Source: Isoetes taiwanensis
Taxonomy: Eukaryota > Streptophyta > Lycopodiopsida > Isoetales > Isoetaceae
DNA length: 64,000 nt
Assembly (NCBI GenBank): GCA_021234155.1
Contig: JAJEKV010000280.1
Span: 312,001 to 376,000 of the forward strand
Reading direction: 5' to 3'
Part shown: in pieces, positions 21,623-31,620 of the stretch
How positions within the stretch are numbered: position 1 is the stretch's first letter
How the letters are laid out: the number at the start of each line of letters is the position of its first letter
The notes under the pieces: model-generated
The model's database searches: none
The model's input: only the letters and a program-made list of their open reading frames with translations
What the model was told of the DNA's origin: nothing
Made by a program: the position numbers and the translations under genes

Positions 21623-22754
21623 CTCCCCCTTCAAGCTTGACACCGAACAGAGTAATTCCCATGGCTTGACGGTGGTGCAGAAGAGAACCTCGCGGAAGAG
21701 CTTTGGTGAAGGAATCTGCTAACATGTCTTGAGTGGGCAAATACTGCAACTTGATGAACTTTTCGTCAATGTCGAACATAGTGATAATGGATGGATGTGA
21801 TGTGTTCGGAGGTGCGTTATGTACTTTTGGACATTGAGCCATATTGATGGCACTTTGATTATCAATACAAACAGAGATGGGCAGGGCTGGAGGAGCTTGG
21901 ACAAACTGGAGAAGTTGATAGTAAGCAACCAAATCCCGGGCTCCATGAGACAAGGCTAAGTATTCTGCTTCAGCCGAAGATCGAGCTACAACAGCTTGTT
22001 TTTTAGACAACCACCCCAAGAGACCACCATAATATAAGTAGCAACAGCCAGTGGTAGATCTGCTATGCACATTAGTGCCATGACTGGCATCCACCATCAA
22101 GGTTAATTCAGGAAAAGCAGTGGCAGAATAAGTTACTCCATGGTGGGGAGTGCCTTGAAGATACCGTAGGATTCTTTTGGCAAGGTTCCAATGCTGAGAG
22201 GTGAACTTGTCATTGCATTGGCTGAGCGTGATTACTGAATAGCAAATGTCAGGTCTGGTAGCAATCATCACATACATGAGGCTGCCAATGAGGGATCTGT
22301 AAGGAAGATCAGGAGCAGGGGACGTATCAGAAATGTCATCAAAGAGTGTAAGGCTAGGTTCCATAGGAATAGCACTGGGATGGGCAGAGCTCATGCCAAA
22401 TCGTTCTAAGATCTCTTGGATATATCTCCGCTGATCAATGTGGAGACTTCGTTGTGCACGATTTCGTGCAATATGGATGCCAAGAAAGAATGAGGCTTCG
22501 CCCAAGAACTTCATGGAAAACAGAGTATTAAGGTGTTGATAAACACCATCCAAATGAGCTTGATTGTTGCCGATCAGCAAGAGATCATCAACGTAGAGTA
22601 CGATGATGACGACGGAATCTTCGTGATGCCTGAAATAAACATTAGTATCTGTAGGAGCATTCTGAAATGTCAGATCTTGAAGTGCTACATCAAAGCGTTG
22701 AAACCAAGCTTTGGAAGCTTGTTTAAGACCATAAATAGCTCGTGTAAGTGGCAA
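21588..22754 (-). CDS. Copia RT (YVDD) and RNase H
   Basis: The rest of the polyprotein in a second frame: AIYGLKQASKAWFQRF, the catalytic LYVDDLLLIG (~residue 55), FLGIHIARN, then RNase H with MVDASHGTN, SSAEAEYLAL, and CIDNQSAINMA. All the usual RT palm and RNase H landmarks are present and uninterrupted. It ends at a TGA inside the 3' LTR. A single one-base correction near 22750 would be consistent with one original ORF, but I have not reconstructed it. Confidence 0.85.
   Translation of the reverse strand: MPLTRAIYGLKQASKAWFQRFDVALQDLTFQNAPTDTNVYFRHHEDSVVIIVLYVDDLLLIGNNQAHLDGVYQHLNTLFSMKFLGEASFFLGIHIARNRAQRSLHIDQRRYIQEILERFGMSSAHPSAIPMEPSLTLFDDISDTSPAPDLPYRSLIGSLMYVMIATRPDICYSVITLSQCNDKFTSQHWNLAKRILRYLQGTPHHGVTYSATAFPELTLMVDASHGTNVHSRSTTGCCYLYYGGLLGWLSKKQAVVARSSAEAEYLALSHGARDLVAYYQLLQFVQAPPALPISVCIDNQSAINMAQCPKVHNAPPNTSHPSIITMFDIDEKFIKLQYLPTQDMLADSFTKALPRGSLLHHRQAMGITLFGVKLEGGVLEQSSSDTDS
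21623..21632 (-). promoter_or_regulatory. Polypurine tract
   Basis: GAAGGGGGAG on the minus strand, directly next to the 3' LTR, the expected primer for plus-strand DNA synthesis. Confidence 0.75.
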
Positions 22755-25456
22755 ACATGTTCAGGATGGACGGAATCCTCAAAGCCGGGTGGCTGCTTCA
22801 TGTACAGATCTTCATGGAGAGTTCCATGCAAGAACGCAGTCTGCACATCTAGTTGTAAAATTTCCCAATCATGCTGGGCTGCAACTGCAAGAATGGTTCT
22901 CAGACTGTTCATATGAACCACTGGAGAGTAAGTATCATGAAAATCAACACCTTGAACTTGTGTGAACCCACGAGCCACAAGACGAGCTTTGTACCTCTGC
23001 AATGAACCATCTGGATGTAGTTTCTTGGAAAAAATCCACTTACAGTCGACTGCAGAACGACCTGGAGGCAGGGAAGTGAGCGTCCAAACACCATTTGCAT
23101 GCATGGATGCAATTTCTTCCTCAGCAGCTTGTTTCCAGTGAATGCCTTCAGGGCCATGGAGAGCAAGATGAATGGTGGGTGGTGTGTTTGTGGTTGCCAA
23201 ACAAACCCATTCAGCAATGCTGCATTCGGCTTGTTCAATGAGCTTTTGAGTGGGTCTTCGAGTACGCTCTGACCTTCGCAATAGTGGGGTAGGATCAAGG
23301 GGAGGAACATGGGCAGGGTCTGATTGCTCAAGAGGATCAACAGCAGCAACAGGAGGATGAACATGGGATCTAGCAAGTCGCTCAGCTTCTAGATCAATGA
23401 GAAAACTAGGTGGGTCAGAAACAAGAGTGTCCCAATCAATAAAATCAGTATTCAGATCTGGAATTGGATCAGAGAATTTGGACTCATCAAAATGCACATC
23501 AGTGCTGATGTAAACTTTATTTTCAAGGGGATCCCAACATTTGTAGGCCTTGTGATTTGGAGAATATCCAATGAACCGACAGCAAATGCTTTTGTCTGCA
23601 AACTTGGAGCGAAGATCTTTGGGGACTTGGACATAGACTATGCAACCAAAAGTGCGAATATAAGAAAGATCAGGTTTTTTACCATACCAAGCTTCATGAG
23701 GAGTTTTACCAGGGACTGCAATCGTAGGTAATTTGTTCTGAATGTGAATGCAGGTGGCCACAACTTCCTCCCAGAATTGCCGAGATAGTTGTGCTTGAAC
23801 AAGCAAACTTTTAGCTGCTTCACATATGGTTCTGTTCTTGCGCTCCGCGACCCCGTTTTGTTGCGGGGTATGTCTTGTGGTGTAGTGCCTATGAATACCA
23901 GCATCAGCACAAATTTCTTGAAAAAGATTGCTCAGATATTCGCCTCCTCCATCTGTGCGAAGACAACGAATGTGGCGGCCAGTTTGATTCTCCACTGCAG
24001 CTTTGAACATAAGGAAGGCATCAAGAGCTTGGCTTTTGCGTTTGAGGAAGTATGCAAATACCCGTCGGCTGTGATCATCAACAAAAAGAATATAATATGC
24101 ATTGCCTTGCCTGCTCAGAATCTCCATAGGTCCACAGAGATCCGAATGGATCAAATCCAAAATGGAGTCTGCCCTTGTGCCTATGGCTGTAAATGCACGT
24201 CTAGCATGCTTGCCTAGCATACAAGCATGACAGATATAAATATCTCCAGAAGGAAGTGAATCAATGCCAATTGCCATTCCATGATGGAGCAGATATCTCA
24301 AAGTCCTCAGATTGACATGAGCTAGCCTGTTGTGCCAAAGGTGAAGAGTATTGGATGAGGCCGTGAGCAGAGCTTCGTTTGGAGATGAGAGAGGCATTTC
24401 ATACAGATTGCCAGTTCGGTAACCAATGGCAAGAGGGTCTCCTTGAATGAGAGCATCGTCAGAGTAAAAGAGAACTTGAGAATTATTGAAAACAATGATC
24501 ATATGTTCATCAGTGAGACGAGCCACAGACAGCAGATTTCTCCGAAGTTCAGGAACAAGCAGTGCATCAGGAAGTGAATAAGAGGTGCCATTGAGGAGAG
24601 GAAATTTGAATATGCCTTTTGCTGTTATCTGGGCCTCAGCCTGTGAACCAAATTGAACTGCACCTTGAGTGGGAGATGAAACCGTAAGGAGTTTGGGATC
24701 TTGGACCATGATGGAAGTACAAGCTGAGTCTACAGTGAGGACTGAAGTTGGAACGAGAGATGCTTTTGGTGGGTGAACAAGGCATGCATCTTCTATCAAG
24801 CAGGTTGCTTCAAAAAAACTGGGACCTTCAACAGCAATTGGTAGAGAAAGACATTCAGCAGTATCTTCATAGTAGAAATCCTCTTCTTGGAGAAGAGAGG
24901 CAACAATAGCAACAGGAGGAGGTGTGGTGGTCTGAACATGGCAGGCTTCCTCAATGAAACAGGCTTCCTCAATGAAACATCTTTCTTCTTTAATGGACAG
25001 AGCTTCCACAGCTTGAGCAACTTCCTCAGTCTTGGTCTTGGGAGAGTCATCAGATCGAGATTTGCTTGGGCAGTTGATTGCATGATGACCAAAACCTTTG
25101 CAATTTCTGCACTGATCTTTCCGCAATAGAGTGCCATCTTTGGCATCTTTGGGGTTTAGGTTCATACCCAGGAGTTCTTCCTTTGGTGCGAGTGACACAT
25201 GCTTGCTCAGGTCTGCTTCGATCACCTCGTTCCTTGTGGAGCAAGGAAATTTCAAGGAGATCATCCACCACTTCATCCCAAGTGGCTGCCTTCTTCTTTG
25301 GTAATCAGAATTTCGGCGGTGTTGCTCCATGTCTGGCAGGGGATTTGTAAAGTCTCGGCTTTTACGGCGGTGGAGAGCATGATCTTCCCGGCGTGCGCGC
25401 AAGCAAATCAAATTTTTCTTGCAGTTTTGTGATGTGCAGACGTAGGTCTTGCCCAT
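22685..25456 (-). CDS. Copia polyprotein: zinc knuckle, protease, integrase, RT start
   Basis: A 923-codon open frame. From the N terminus: a CCHC zinc knuckle, CRNCKGFGHHAINC (~residue 117); a protease-like core TVDSACTSIM (~245; DSA in place of the common DSG); an integrase HHCC zinc domain (HNRLAHVN...CHACMLGKH, ~375-425); the integrase core with HSDLCGP (~440), RTDGGGEY and the final Glu in NGVAERKNRT; and the RT beginning (DCKWIFSKK, LDVQTAFLHGTL) near residues 790-890. The first ~110 residues are out of the true gag frame. The frame leaves RT after a shift at ~22750, just before the YGLKQ motif. Confidence 0.85.
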   Translation of the reverse strand: MGKTYVCTSQNCKKNLICLRARREDHALHRRKSRDFTNPLPDMEQHRRNSDYQRRRQPLGMKWWMISLKFPCSTRNEVIEADLSKHVSLAPKEELLGMNLNPKDAKDGTLLRKDQCRNCKGFGHHAINCPSKSRSDDSPKTKTEEVAQAVEALSIKEERCFIEEACFIEEACHVQTTTPPPVAIVASLLQEEDFYYEDTAECLSLPIAVEGPSFFEATCLIEDACLVHPPKASLVPTSVLTVDSACTSIMVQDPKLLTVSSPTQGAVQFGSQAEAQITAKGIFKFPLLNGTSYSLPDALLVPELRRNLLSVARLTDEHMIIVFNNSQVLFYSDDALIQGDPLAIGYRTGNLYEMPLSSPNEALLTASSNTLHLWHNRLAHVNLRTLRYLLHHGMAIGIDSLPSGDIYICHACMLGKHARRAFTAIGTRADSILDLIHSDLCGPMEILSRQGNAYYILFVDDHSRRVFAYFLKRKSQALDAFLMFKAAVENQTGRHIRCLRTDGGGEYLSNLFQEICADAGIHRHYTTRHTPQQNGVAERKNRTICEAAKSLLVQAQLSRQFWEEVVATCIHIQNKLPTIAVPGKTPHEAWYGKKPDLSYIRTFGCIVYVQVPKDLRSKFADKSICCRFIGYSPNHKAYKCWDPLENKVYISTDVHFDESKFSDPIPDLNTDFIDWDTLVSDPPSFLIDLEAERLARSHVHPPVAAVDPLEQSDPAHVPPLDPTPLLRRSERTRRPTQKLIEQAECSIAEWVCLATTNTPPTIHLALHGPEGIHWKQAAEEEIASMHANGVWTLTSLPPGRSAVDCKWIFSKKLHPDGSLQRYKARLVARGFTQVQGVDFHDTYSPVVHMNSLRTILAVAAQHDWEILQLDVQTAFLHGTLHEDLYMKQPPGFEDSVHPEHVCHLHELFMVLNKLPKLGFNALM

Positions 25457-25761
25457 CTTGAAAACTGCATGTTCTCCAATTCAGTATGCAGGTGCATGAC
25501 TTCCAGATCAGTCTTCTTCCCATAACGGTGTGCAAGAAACTCCCACAGGTGCTTGGCGCCCGGCTTCAATTCTTCCGTACAAGTTTGGAGCAAATTTTTG
25601 GAGAGGCACATGGCGATACAAGCCAGGGCCTTGCTATCTTTTTGTTTCCACAATAAAAGATCCTTTTGCTGAGCCACATCGCCTTCCTTGGTCACGGTAG
25701 GCTGCACCTCCGTGCCCTCAACTACCTCCCAAAGCATCTCGGCTTTGAGTGCAGTAATCAT
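25408..25761 (-). pseudogene. Copia gag, N-terminal part
   Basis: The frame includes WKQKDSKALACIAMCLS and the AKHLWEFLAHRYG segment typical of UBN2-type copia gag (helical capsid core). The expected continuation into ENMQF lies in this frame, and the rest of gag with the zinc knuckle moves to another frame near 25460. The capsid protein cannot therefore be made intact from this copy. Confidence 0.7.
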
Positions 25762-25899
25762 ACGCTTCCAACCTTTCGTATCCCTTTGCCGTCAAAAGCA
25801 CGGGGACGAAGATTCATCGAGTTAGAATTATTTGGCTGCCATCTTCTTTGCTTGCCCGGAGGATTTCGAACTAAAAGAAGTTGATTCTTCAGTTGGAAA

Positions 25900-25913
25900 G
25901 TGGCTCGATACCA
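25900..25913 (-). promoter_or_regulatory. Primer-binding site (initiator tRNA-Met-like)
   Basis: The minus strand reads TGGTATCGAGCCAC immediately after the 5' LTR. It lacks one A relative to the usual plant copia site. Confidence 0.7.
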
Positions 25914-26115
25914 TGTCAAGGCTGGAACCAAATAGAGAAGGATTGGCAAATATGAACCGAAGTGCTCGCTTGATTGCTCAATCCGTATAAGTACATGAAG
26001 CTCCGAGATTCGAGGAGCTATATAAAGTACAACAACTAAGAATGTAAATGCAACGGCTCTCAAGGAATATGAGAGATGAGTCAGGAATCTGTGTCAGAGC
26101 TTGAATGCTCTAACA
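25914..26115 (-). repeat. 5' LTR of the copia element
   Basis: 202 bp, differing from the partner LTR mainly near its first 50 bases (for example GGCAAATATGAACC versus GACAGCGAAAACG). The rest is almost identical, pointing to a fairly young insertion. Confidence 0.9.
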
Positions 26116-26529
26116 CCGTTACCAAGCCACCTTTGATGATTTCGGTGTTGCTATCTCCAGCTTCTAGTTGTGTGTAGAATTGGACGTGCTCAGCCGGCAC
26201 TTTGTTTGGAAAACGAATTTTCCTCCCACTAAAAAAACCTTGCATCTCTGCGTCATCCAGCGGAAGGTGTCTTGACTGCCGGTCTTGGATATACAGTTTT
26301 ACTCCTTCTCTGATGGTGTCTGCGGTAACCATGTCACCGGTGCCATCGGGCACATCGTGCAGCTCCACAACTTGGGCTGCCCTGTAAGTAATACACAATG
26401 AAATTCTGAGAATGCTACCGAGCAAGGTAAAAATTTGAGATGCATCCTCAAAATAACTACAGATGAAACACACAAGTTTTGAAACGAGCGCAAAATACAC
26501 GGCAACAAACTCCTTGCGATGCAAGAAAC

Positions 26530-27175
26530 GTTAAAATTTCGGATGCATCCTTAAAATACTGATGAATGGTTGAATGGCTAGAATTTCAGATGCATACGCT
26601 AAAATTTCAGACGCATTCTCAAAATGCAGATGCATGACTAAAATTTCAGACGCATGGCTCAAATTTCAGATGCATACGCTAAAATTTCAGACGCATTCCG
26701 AAAACAGATGAATCGCTAATGTATTTTCAAAATTTCAGATGCATTCTCAAATCACAGATGAATCGCTAATACTTACCGGGATCTTGCACTGTCTACCGCC
26801 AGCGGTTGCATTTGCGTCCCTCCTATACTTGAGCTTGGCCGTTTGAAAGGATGATCAAGATCCACGGATGCATACACACAGCAGCTGCACAGAATGAACT
26901 AATTTAGTCTGTATTTAACAAAGAAGGCATGCAAAATGCAGGAAAGGCTTAATAATTTCAGATGCATTCTCAAAATTAAGCGAAAAACCAATTTGAAGCA
27001 AGAAGTGCATTAAGCGAAGAATATATTTGAAGCGAGAAATGCAATAAGGCAAAGAATTGATTTGAAGCATTGATTTGAAACAAGGAATGTTAAGAATGAT
27101 TTGAAGCAAGCAAAATGCATTAAGCGAAGAATCGATTTGAAGCATGAAATGCATTTAGCGAAGAATCAATTGGAA
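26530..27175. repeat. Two short tandem arrays in the kinase-gene intron region
   Basis: Between ~26530 and 26775 the phrase AAAATTTCAGAYGCAT recurs about eight times at ~25-40-bp spacing. Between ~26975 and 27170 a second unit built on TTTGAAGCRAGAAATGCATTAAGCGAAGAAT recurs about five times, in decayed form. Both are low-copy, non-coding and local. Confidence 0.6.
26777..26865 (-). pseudogene. Probable upstream exon of the kinase-like gene
   Basis: The minus strand shows a strong donor, ATCCCG|GTAAGT (intron side at 26776). The frame with the phrase SIGGTQMQPLAVDSARSR joins in phase to the main exon at 26381 (codon CG|G). A similar exon-like block, with a weaker GCAAGT donor, occurs at ~27190-27255, suggesting exon duplication. 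The exon start is unclear. Confidence 0.4.
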
Positions 27176-27534
27176 GCACACTGGACTGTAACTTGCCGGG
27201 ATCTTACACTGTCCATCGCCAGCGCCTGCGATTGCCTCCTAGATTTGAGCTGGGCCTTGAGAACGCAAGACCAAGATCGACGGCTGTGACGCCTGCGTTT
27301 GCCCCTGATGTATGAAGATCGACGGCCATAAAAAACCTCAGGACCCATCAAAGCAGCTACCCATTGTAGATATTGCTCATTTTCAATATAGACAATTCAC
27401 TTCCACTTTCCGAAAGCCATTTTGAGCGGTTTACAGGGTTTTATTATTATATACCTGTTTTTTTTTAAGAAGGAGAAGCAATCTTGGATACTTTGTTAAG
27501 AAGGACAATATGCAAAGGAGAAATATCTATCTAT

Positions 27535-27591
27535 CTTTATCTGCATGAGTGTGGGGCATATGTCTCACAATTGCCTAAAGTTGAGCAAAAC
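27535..27591 (+). pseudogene. Ty3/gypsy gag zinc-knuckle fragment
   Basis: A plus-strand frame reads GHMSHNCLKLSK, resembling the second half of a retroviral-type CCHC knuckle. Beyond the 5.8-kb transposon, plus-strand gypsy protease and RT remnants continue at 33.4 kb. I infer one gypsy element split by the transposon insertion. Confidence 0.5.
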
Positions 27592-27942
27592 AAATGGGTG
27601 AAAGTATGCTGGTGGGTAGCAAAAAAACGCGACGCCAGCACCAGCACCAGCACCCAAAATATATTTTTTCCCACCCGTCATACATTTTTTTCCCACCCTT
27701 CACCTATATAGTACCACCTATATTCGCGATCTATTCGTCTAGCCGGTACCGTTTATACAATCATTACCGTTTTTCGCCCCTGATAATGAATCGACCCCCC
27801 AAACTGGAACCACTAGACAAGCGAGCGAACTTCCAATTTGTGTTTTTCCAAATCTCTCTTCCCCAACTTTCTCTACTCCAGGCCAAGCAACCCGCTGAAT
27901 TTATGCTTCCGGAGAGGTCCACTTTATACAAGCGGATCAACC

Positions 27943-29890
27943 ATGGTAAAGAAGGTGATTGATCCGCCCGCTCAAGCAAGTAATTCCAGCGGAACCCATT
28001 ATCCGGGTAAGCAAAAGCAACAAGACAAAATTTCAATGGGTTTAGGGTTCAACCACGTTAATTGATTTTCTTGCATTCTTCGGGCCGGAAAAACGTTCCC
28101 TTAAGACCGGACTTGGCTGATTCCGAACCAGAAGAAGACTTCCATCGTATGCAAAAGTCCGCCAAACGAGAAGCGTTCATCCCTCTCAATTTCGACGAGA
28201 CCTCATATCTGCGTAGAAGTACAATGAAGTTTGGGATACCAAGCGGGGTCATTCACGGCAAAACTTCCATTGACAAGGTGAGGCGAGGAGCGAAGAAGCT
28301 CTAATAGAGCTTCGAGCAAAAATATACCCGGACGGGTTGAAGAACGAGAAGTTAGAAAAAGGCGATTATCATACCTATTTGCATTCAATAGCGCACGAGA
28401 GCAAAGCGGGATCCACGAAGTTCAAAGGTTAATTGGGCAGTTTTGCGGCAAGAGTAGAGCCTACAGCAACAAAGGTTAAAAGTGGGCAGAGCAGCGGTGC
28501 TCCGACCAGCGGTAAGAGGAGGCCGACAAATCTCGACAAACCCAAAGCACTGAAAAGCATAGCGAAAGGCCGGTTTGAGGAGGGCGGTATTAAATTAGAA
28601 GGAGGCCGTCCATTAGGAGCTTTGCGCGCGTGCCCAACGGCTTACGACTTATGGGAGAACATATCCTGGAAGTCCTATGCAAAGATTTGCGGGGAAACCC
28701 TAGACCACCGGCAGGTGATTTAGTCTCCAAGAAGGAGCTAGTTGTCAGGTCGAGGCTAAGGGAGCTTTCTTCTTGGCTTCACAAGAGAAATTGCAGAAAA
28801 TTAAAGACAACATCTCACGTCTTCAAAGGATCCACGAGTCACGATCTTTGGTGCCTCTGCGAACTCGAGCTTGGAGAGAGAGAAAGACATGGCAAGAGTA
28901 CATGCTCAAAGCCCTTGTTGAAATGGGGGTGGCCCAATAGATGAGGGGATAGTTCAACAGGTGGCCACTATAGCTGGCGAGGTTGCAAACACTTTGAAGT
29001 GCAACTTGCAAAAGCCAGCGACATTCTGAGAATCTCACCGGGCTTAGGGGAACTTACAAGGAGAGGCGGCTGACTTGTGAGCATCTATCCTGTGACATTC
29101 GGGGTTGCCAATTGGAGATGAGGAGATGCTCCACATGCGGGCTGGCATTCCGGATGATTACACCCTAAGTCCGAAGCTGAAATGTGGCCAATTATATCAT
29201 GTCACCGAGTTTGCTTATGGAGAAGACACACTACCTCGAATGCTCGTAAGCAGTTCAAAGAGGGCTTAGTGGAGGTGGGGAATTGGGAAGGTCAGCGAGG
29301 AACCCTTACATCTTTGGGGCAGCACACAAACAAATAGTTGAGACAATTGACCTAGATGAGGTGGTAGCTACAACTCCAGATAGCAACAGGAAAAGGAAGC
29401 ATGTCAAAACACCTCTTAGTAAAAGGACCCCCGGACACAAGTCTACAAGGACTCGAACTCCACAAGCAAGAAACGGTAAAAAAGGTACACGTTTGTTTCG
29501 AAATTGGGTACATTAGAAGCACCAGAGACAAGTGAGCCGAGGGAGCACTTTGTGTACCTGAAAGCACCTGAAAGCACTGTGCTAAAGACACCAACACGGT
29601 CCAAAGCAGATTCCAGTAGTTCTGACGATGCTGAGAAATACAATATAGTTCCAAATTCTGCAGCAACCTCTACAAAGGCCTCCTCTAACACTGTTGATGC
29701 AGGGGCAGACAAGGATGTTGAAGACCCGAATATAGTGGATAAGCAGGTGAACAAGGTTGTGGGCCGAATCACAAGGCTCACAAGGTCCAGGACCAAAAAG
29801 GTTATAGAGCCCGAGAGTGAGGGTGAGTCAGATGATTCGGTTGATGAGGACGTGCCTATAGACGTGGCACTAGGAAAAAAACCAGCCGTC
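27943..29890 (+). pseudogene. Plus-strand element gene, 5' part (unknown)
   Basis: It starts at an ATG (MVKKVIDPP) conserved with the partial copy at 20156. Downstream, coding-like blocks appear in different frames: SEPEEDFHRMQKSAKREAFI (~28120), YPDGLKNEKLEKGDYHTYL (~28340), basic KSGQSSGAPTSGKRRPTN (~28470), ISRLQRIHESRSLVPLR (~28810), CEHLSCDIRGCQLEMRRC, a Cys cluster at ~29075-29130, and an acidic/Thr-Lys-rich tail 29500-29890. Some frame changes may be introns, others decay. No family is recognised. The Lys-rich and Cys-rich blocks would suit a nucleic-acid-binding protein, which is inference. Confidence 0.4.
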
Positions 29891-30569
29891 TAATGTAATT
29901 TATATGTACTTGTTTCAGGCCCAATTTTGTTTGCACAAGACTTGGCAAAACGATCAGTTAAAAGGTTTTTGTGTAATACCATAATATATGTTTTTTCCCC
30001 CATTGTGTCCTTGTAAAATTTGTTTGAAGTTTCAACCTAGGGATCAATATGCATTTGCATGCGAAGGAGAAGGCAGACCACAAGTGGTGCTTCATCGAAT
30101 CAAGCTGAAGATAGTGAGAGAACCCAGACAGATAATGAAGAAACCAAAGTGCAAAAACAAACTCTTACATATAAAAGGTGCAATCCAATATTTAAGTTCA
30201 AGCAGTTATTTTACTTGTCTTATTTCACTTGGCATAATGTCCCGCCGGTTTAGGTTGGTAATTGTAGCACCACTTTTGATTTTGCGGGGAGACCAAGGAC
30301 CCTAAGCCACCACTTGGTACGGGTTCGCGATAGCCAGGAAACACCCATACATTGGGGACGAGGGGAGATACTAGTAAGGATGTATCTAGCTATGGCTATC
30401 GGCAAAGACTCTCCATCACCGGTAGCAAAGATAAACCGAGTCCAAAGAAGTCGCAAAGCAACTTCCAAAGACGTCCAGATAGCACTTCCCAAAGACAAAT
30501 CCAAAGATGACAAAGCACGCGATCACGGCAGCCCATCGACGGTGGTTGCAAACGCCGAGGGATGGACAC

Positions 30570-31299
30570 CCGAGACGGAAGTGCATGGTGCTTGACATAA
30601 ATGGTGTGCGGGCACGCATTAATGAGAGGAGAATGAATCAAAAATCTTGCATCCACCACAAGCGAACCATGTTGTAAAAAGAACCGCAAGTAAGTACCTC
30701 ATTTGCGGACTGTGGTATCATGAGTTTGTGGAGTGGGCAACCGCAGAGGTTTGATGTTGTGATTTGGAGTGCTTCTTTACTTGAATACAAGGGATATGGT
30801 GGATGCATTGTTCCACGATTTGCGCACTGCATTCTTGAAGATATATGGTCAAGAGCATTGCTATGCATGCGAGCATCCAACCAGCACAGAAAAGCAACTA
30901 TTTTTCAAGGAGTTGAAGGTTGTTCTTGAGGATTTTCCTCAATATCATGGTATGATTTTCTTGGTTGATGACAGCCTGCACAAAGGGTTTCTAAACCCTG
31001 CACACACAACCGTTCCTGTTATGCCTTTCAAGGGGCAAGAAGAGGACAATTTTTTGCAGAAGTTTGTGTGTCCGGCTTTGGAATACTTGGCCTCTCATAC
31101 AGTACAGGAAACGATCTCACAAATTGATTTCACTGATGCATGGTTGGCCCCGGAGACAGTTGCAGTGCTGGATTACTGTCTCAACAACTATCTTGTCTCG
31201 GCCTACTATATCCTCAATGCTCCTATTGAAGTACAAAGGCAGCTGCTGGGCACCCTTCCTGGCGACGAGCATAGATTTGAGGACTTCGATGACTCATGA
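30570..31299 (+). pseudogene. FCP1/NIF-like HAD phosphatase domain inside the transposon
   Basis: The block starts with CMVLDINGV (~30577), the nucleophile motif of plant NLI-interacting-factor phosphatases (DxNG type). Then come HEFVEWATAE (~30720) and FDVVIWSAS (~30755), the FCP1 second strand. In the intact frame 30769-31299 follow MVDALFHDLRTAFL, FKELKVVLEDF and IFLVDDSLHKGFLNPAHT, the conserved DDS motif with its downstream NP. Family members dephosphorylate phosphoproteins such as the RNA polymerase II tail. Two frame changes (around 30745 and 30775) separate the first motifs from the last block. The frame after 30769 ends with an acidic tail and a normal stop. It appears to be a captured or long-resident host-type domain. 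Confidence 0.6.
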
Positions 31300-31620
31300 A
31301 GTAACCATTGTACTCTACTTTTTTGTAATATATGCAGATTACTTTGTGTTATATCTTGAGTATTGAGTGATCTTGTAAGATGTCTCAAATACTGAGTGTA
31401 CAATTTTCTGTAATATATATCAAGCTTACTCTCCAATACTACAAGCATTGTTTCCAATACTAAAATACTCCAACACAGCACTACTACAAGCATTGTTTCC
31501 AATACTAAAAGACTCCAATACTCACAAGCATTGTCTCCAATATAATGATCAAAATTTGAGACAAGTACACAAGTAACTACAGACCTGTTAAAATGATAAA
31601 ACAACTAGGTCAAAGCATAT

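Larger units (their letters stand above)
21417..26115 (-). mobile_element. Complete Ty1/copia retrotransposon (4.7 kb)
   Basis: LTRs at 21417-21622 and 25914-26115 are near-identical and are flanked by the 5-bp duplication CCGTT (21412-21416 and 26116-26120). A polypurine tract (minus GAAGGGGGAG) abuts the left LTR. A primer site resembling initiator tRNA-Met (minus TGGTATCGAGCCAC, one base shorter than the common TGGTATCAGAGC) abuts the right LTR. Domains run gag, protease, integrase, RT, RNase H, which is the copia order. Gag and RT each contain a frameshift, so the copy is not obviously autonomous. It sits in the coding exon of the kinase-like gene. Confidence 0.92.
20415..26381 (-). pseudogene. 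PI3/4-kinase-like gene exon, split by a copia element and a solo LTR
   Basis: Three host blocks (26381-26116, 21411-21036 and 20698-20415) form one continuous frame once the two insertions and their target duplications are set aside. The exon has an acceptor TTACTTACAG just above 26381 and a donor CTTGTAAGT at 20414. Conserved-looking features are an N-lobe-like segment (SGRKIRFPNK, FGVAGNSGAVIIRL), a SSV-DRHPGN catalytic-loop motif, and ID-YEDSFGP as the likely metal-binding Asp. DRHxxN followed by ID is typical of phosphatidylinositol-kinase and related atypical kinase folds. I infer a lipid or protein kinase but cannot name the subfamily. Both insertions disrupt coding sequence, so the allele is presumably null. 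Confidence 0.6.

Noticed and set aside
29988-30305. 105-codon plus ORF between the two blocks of the TIR element gene
   Set aside because: AT-rich, low complexity and without homology to the FCP1-like block; it may be intron sequence.
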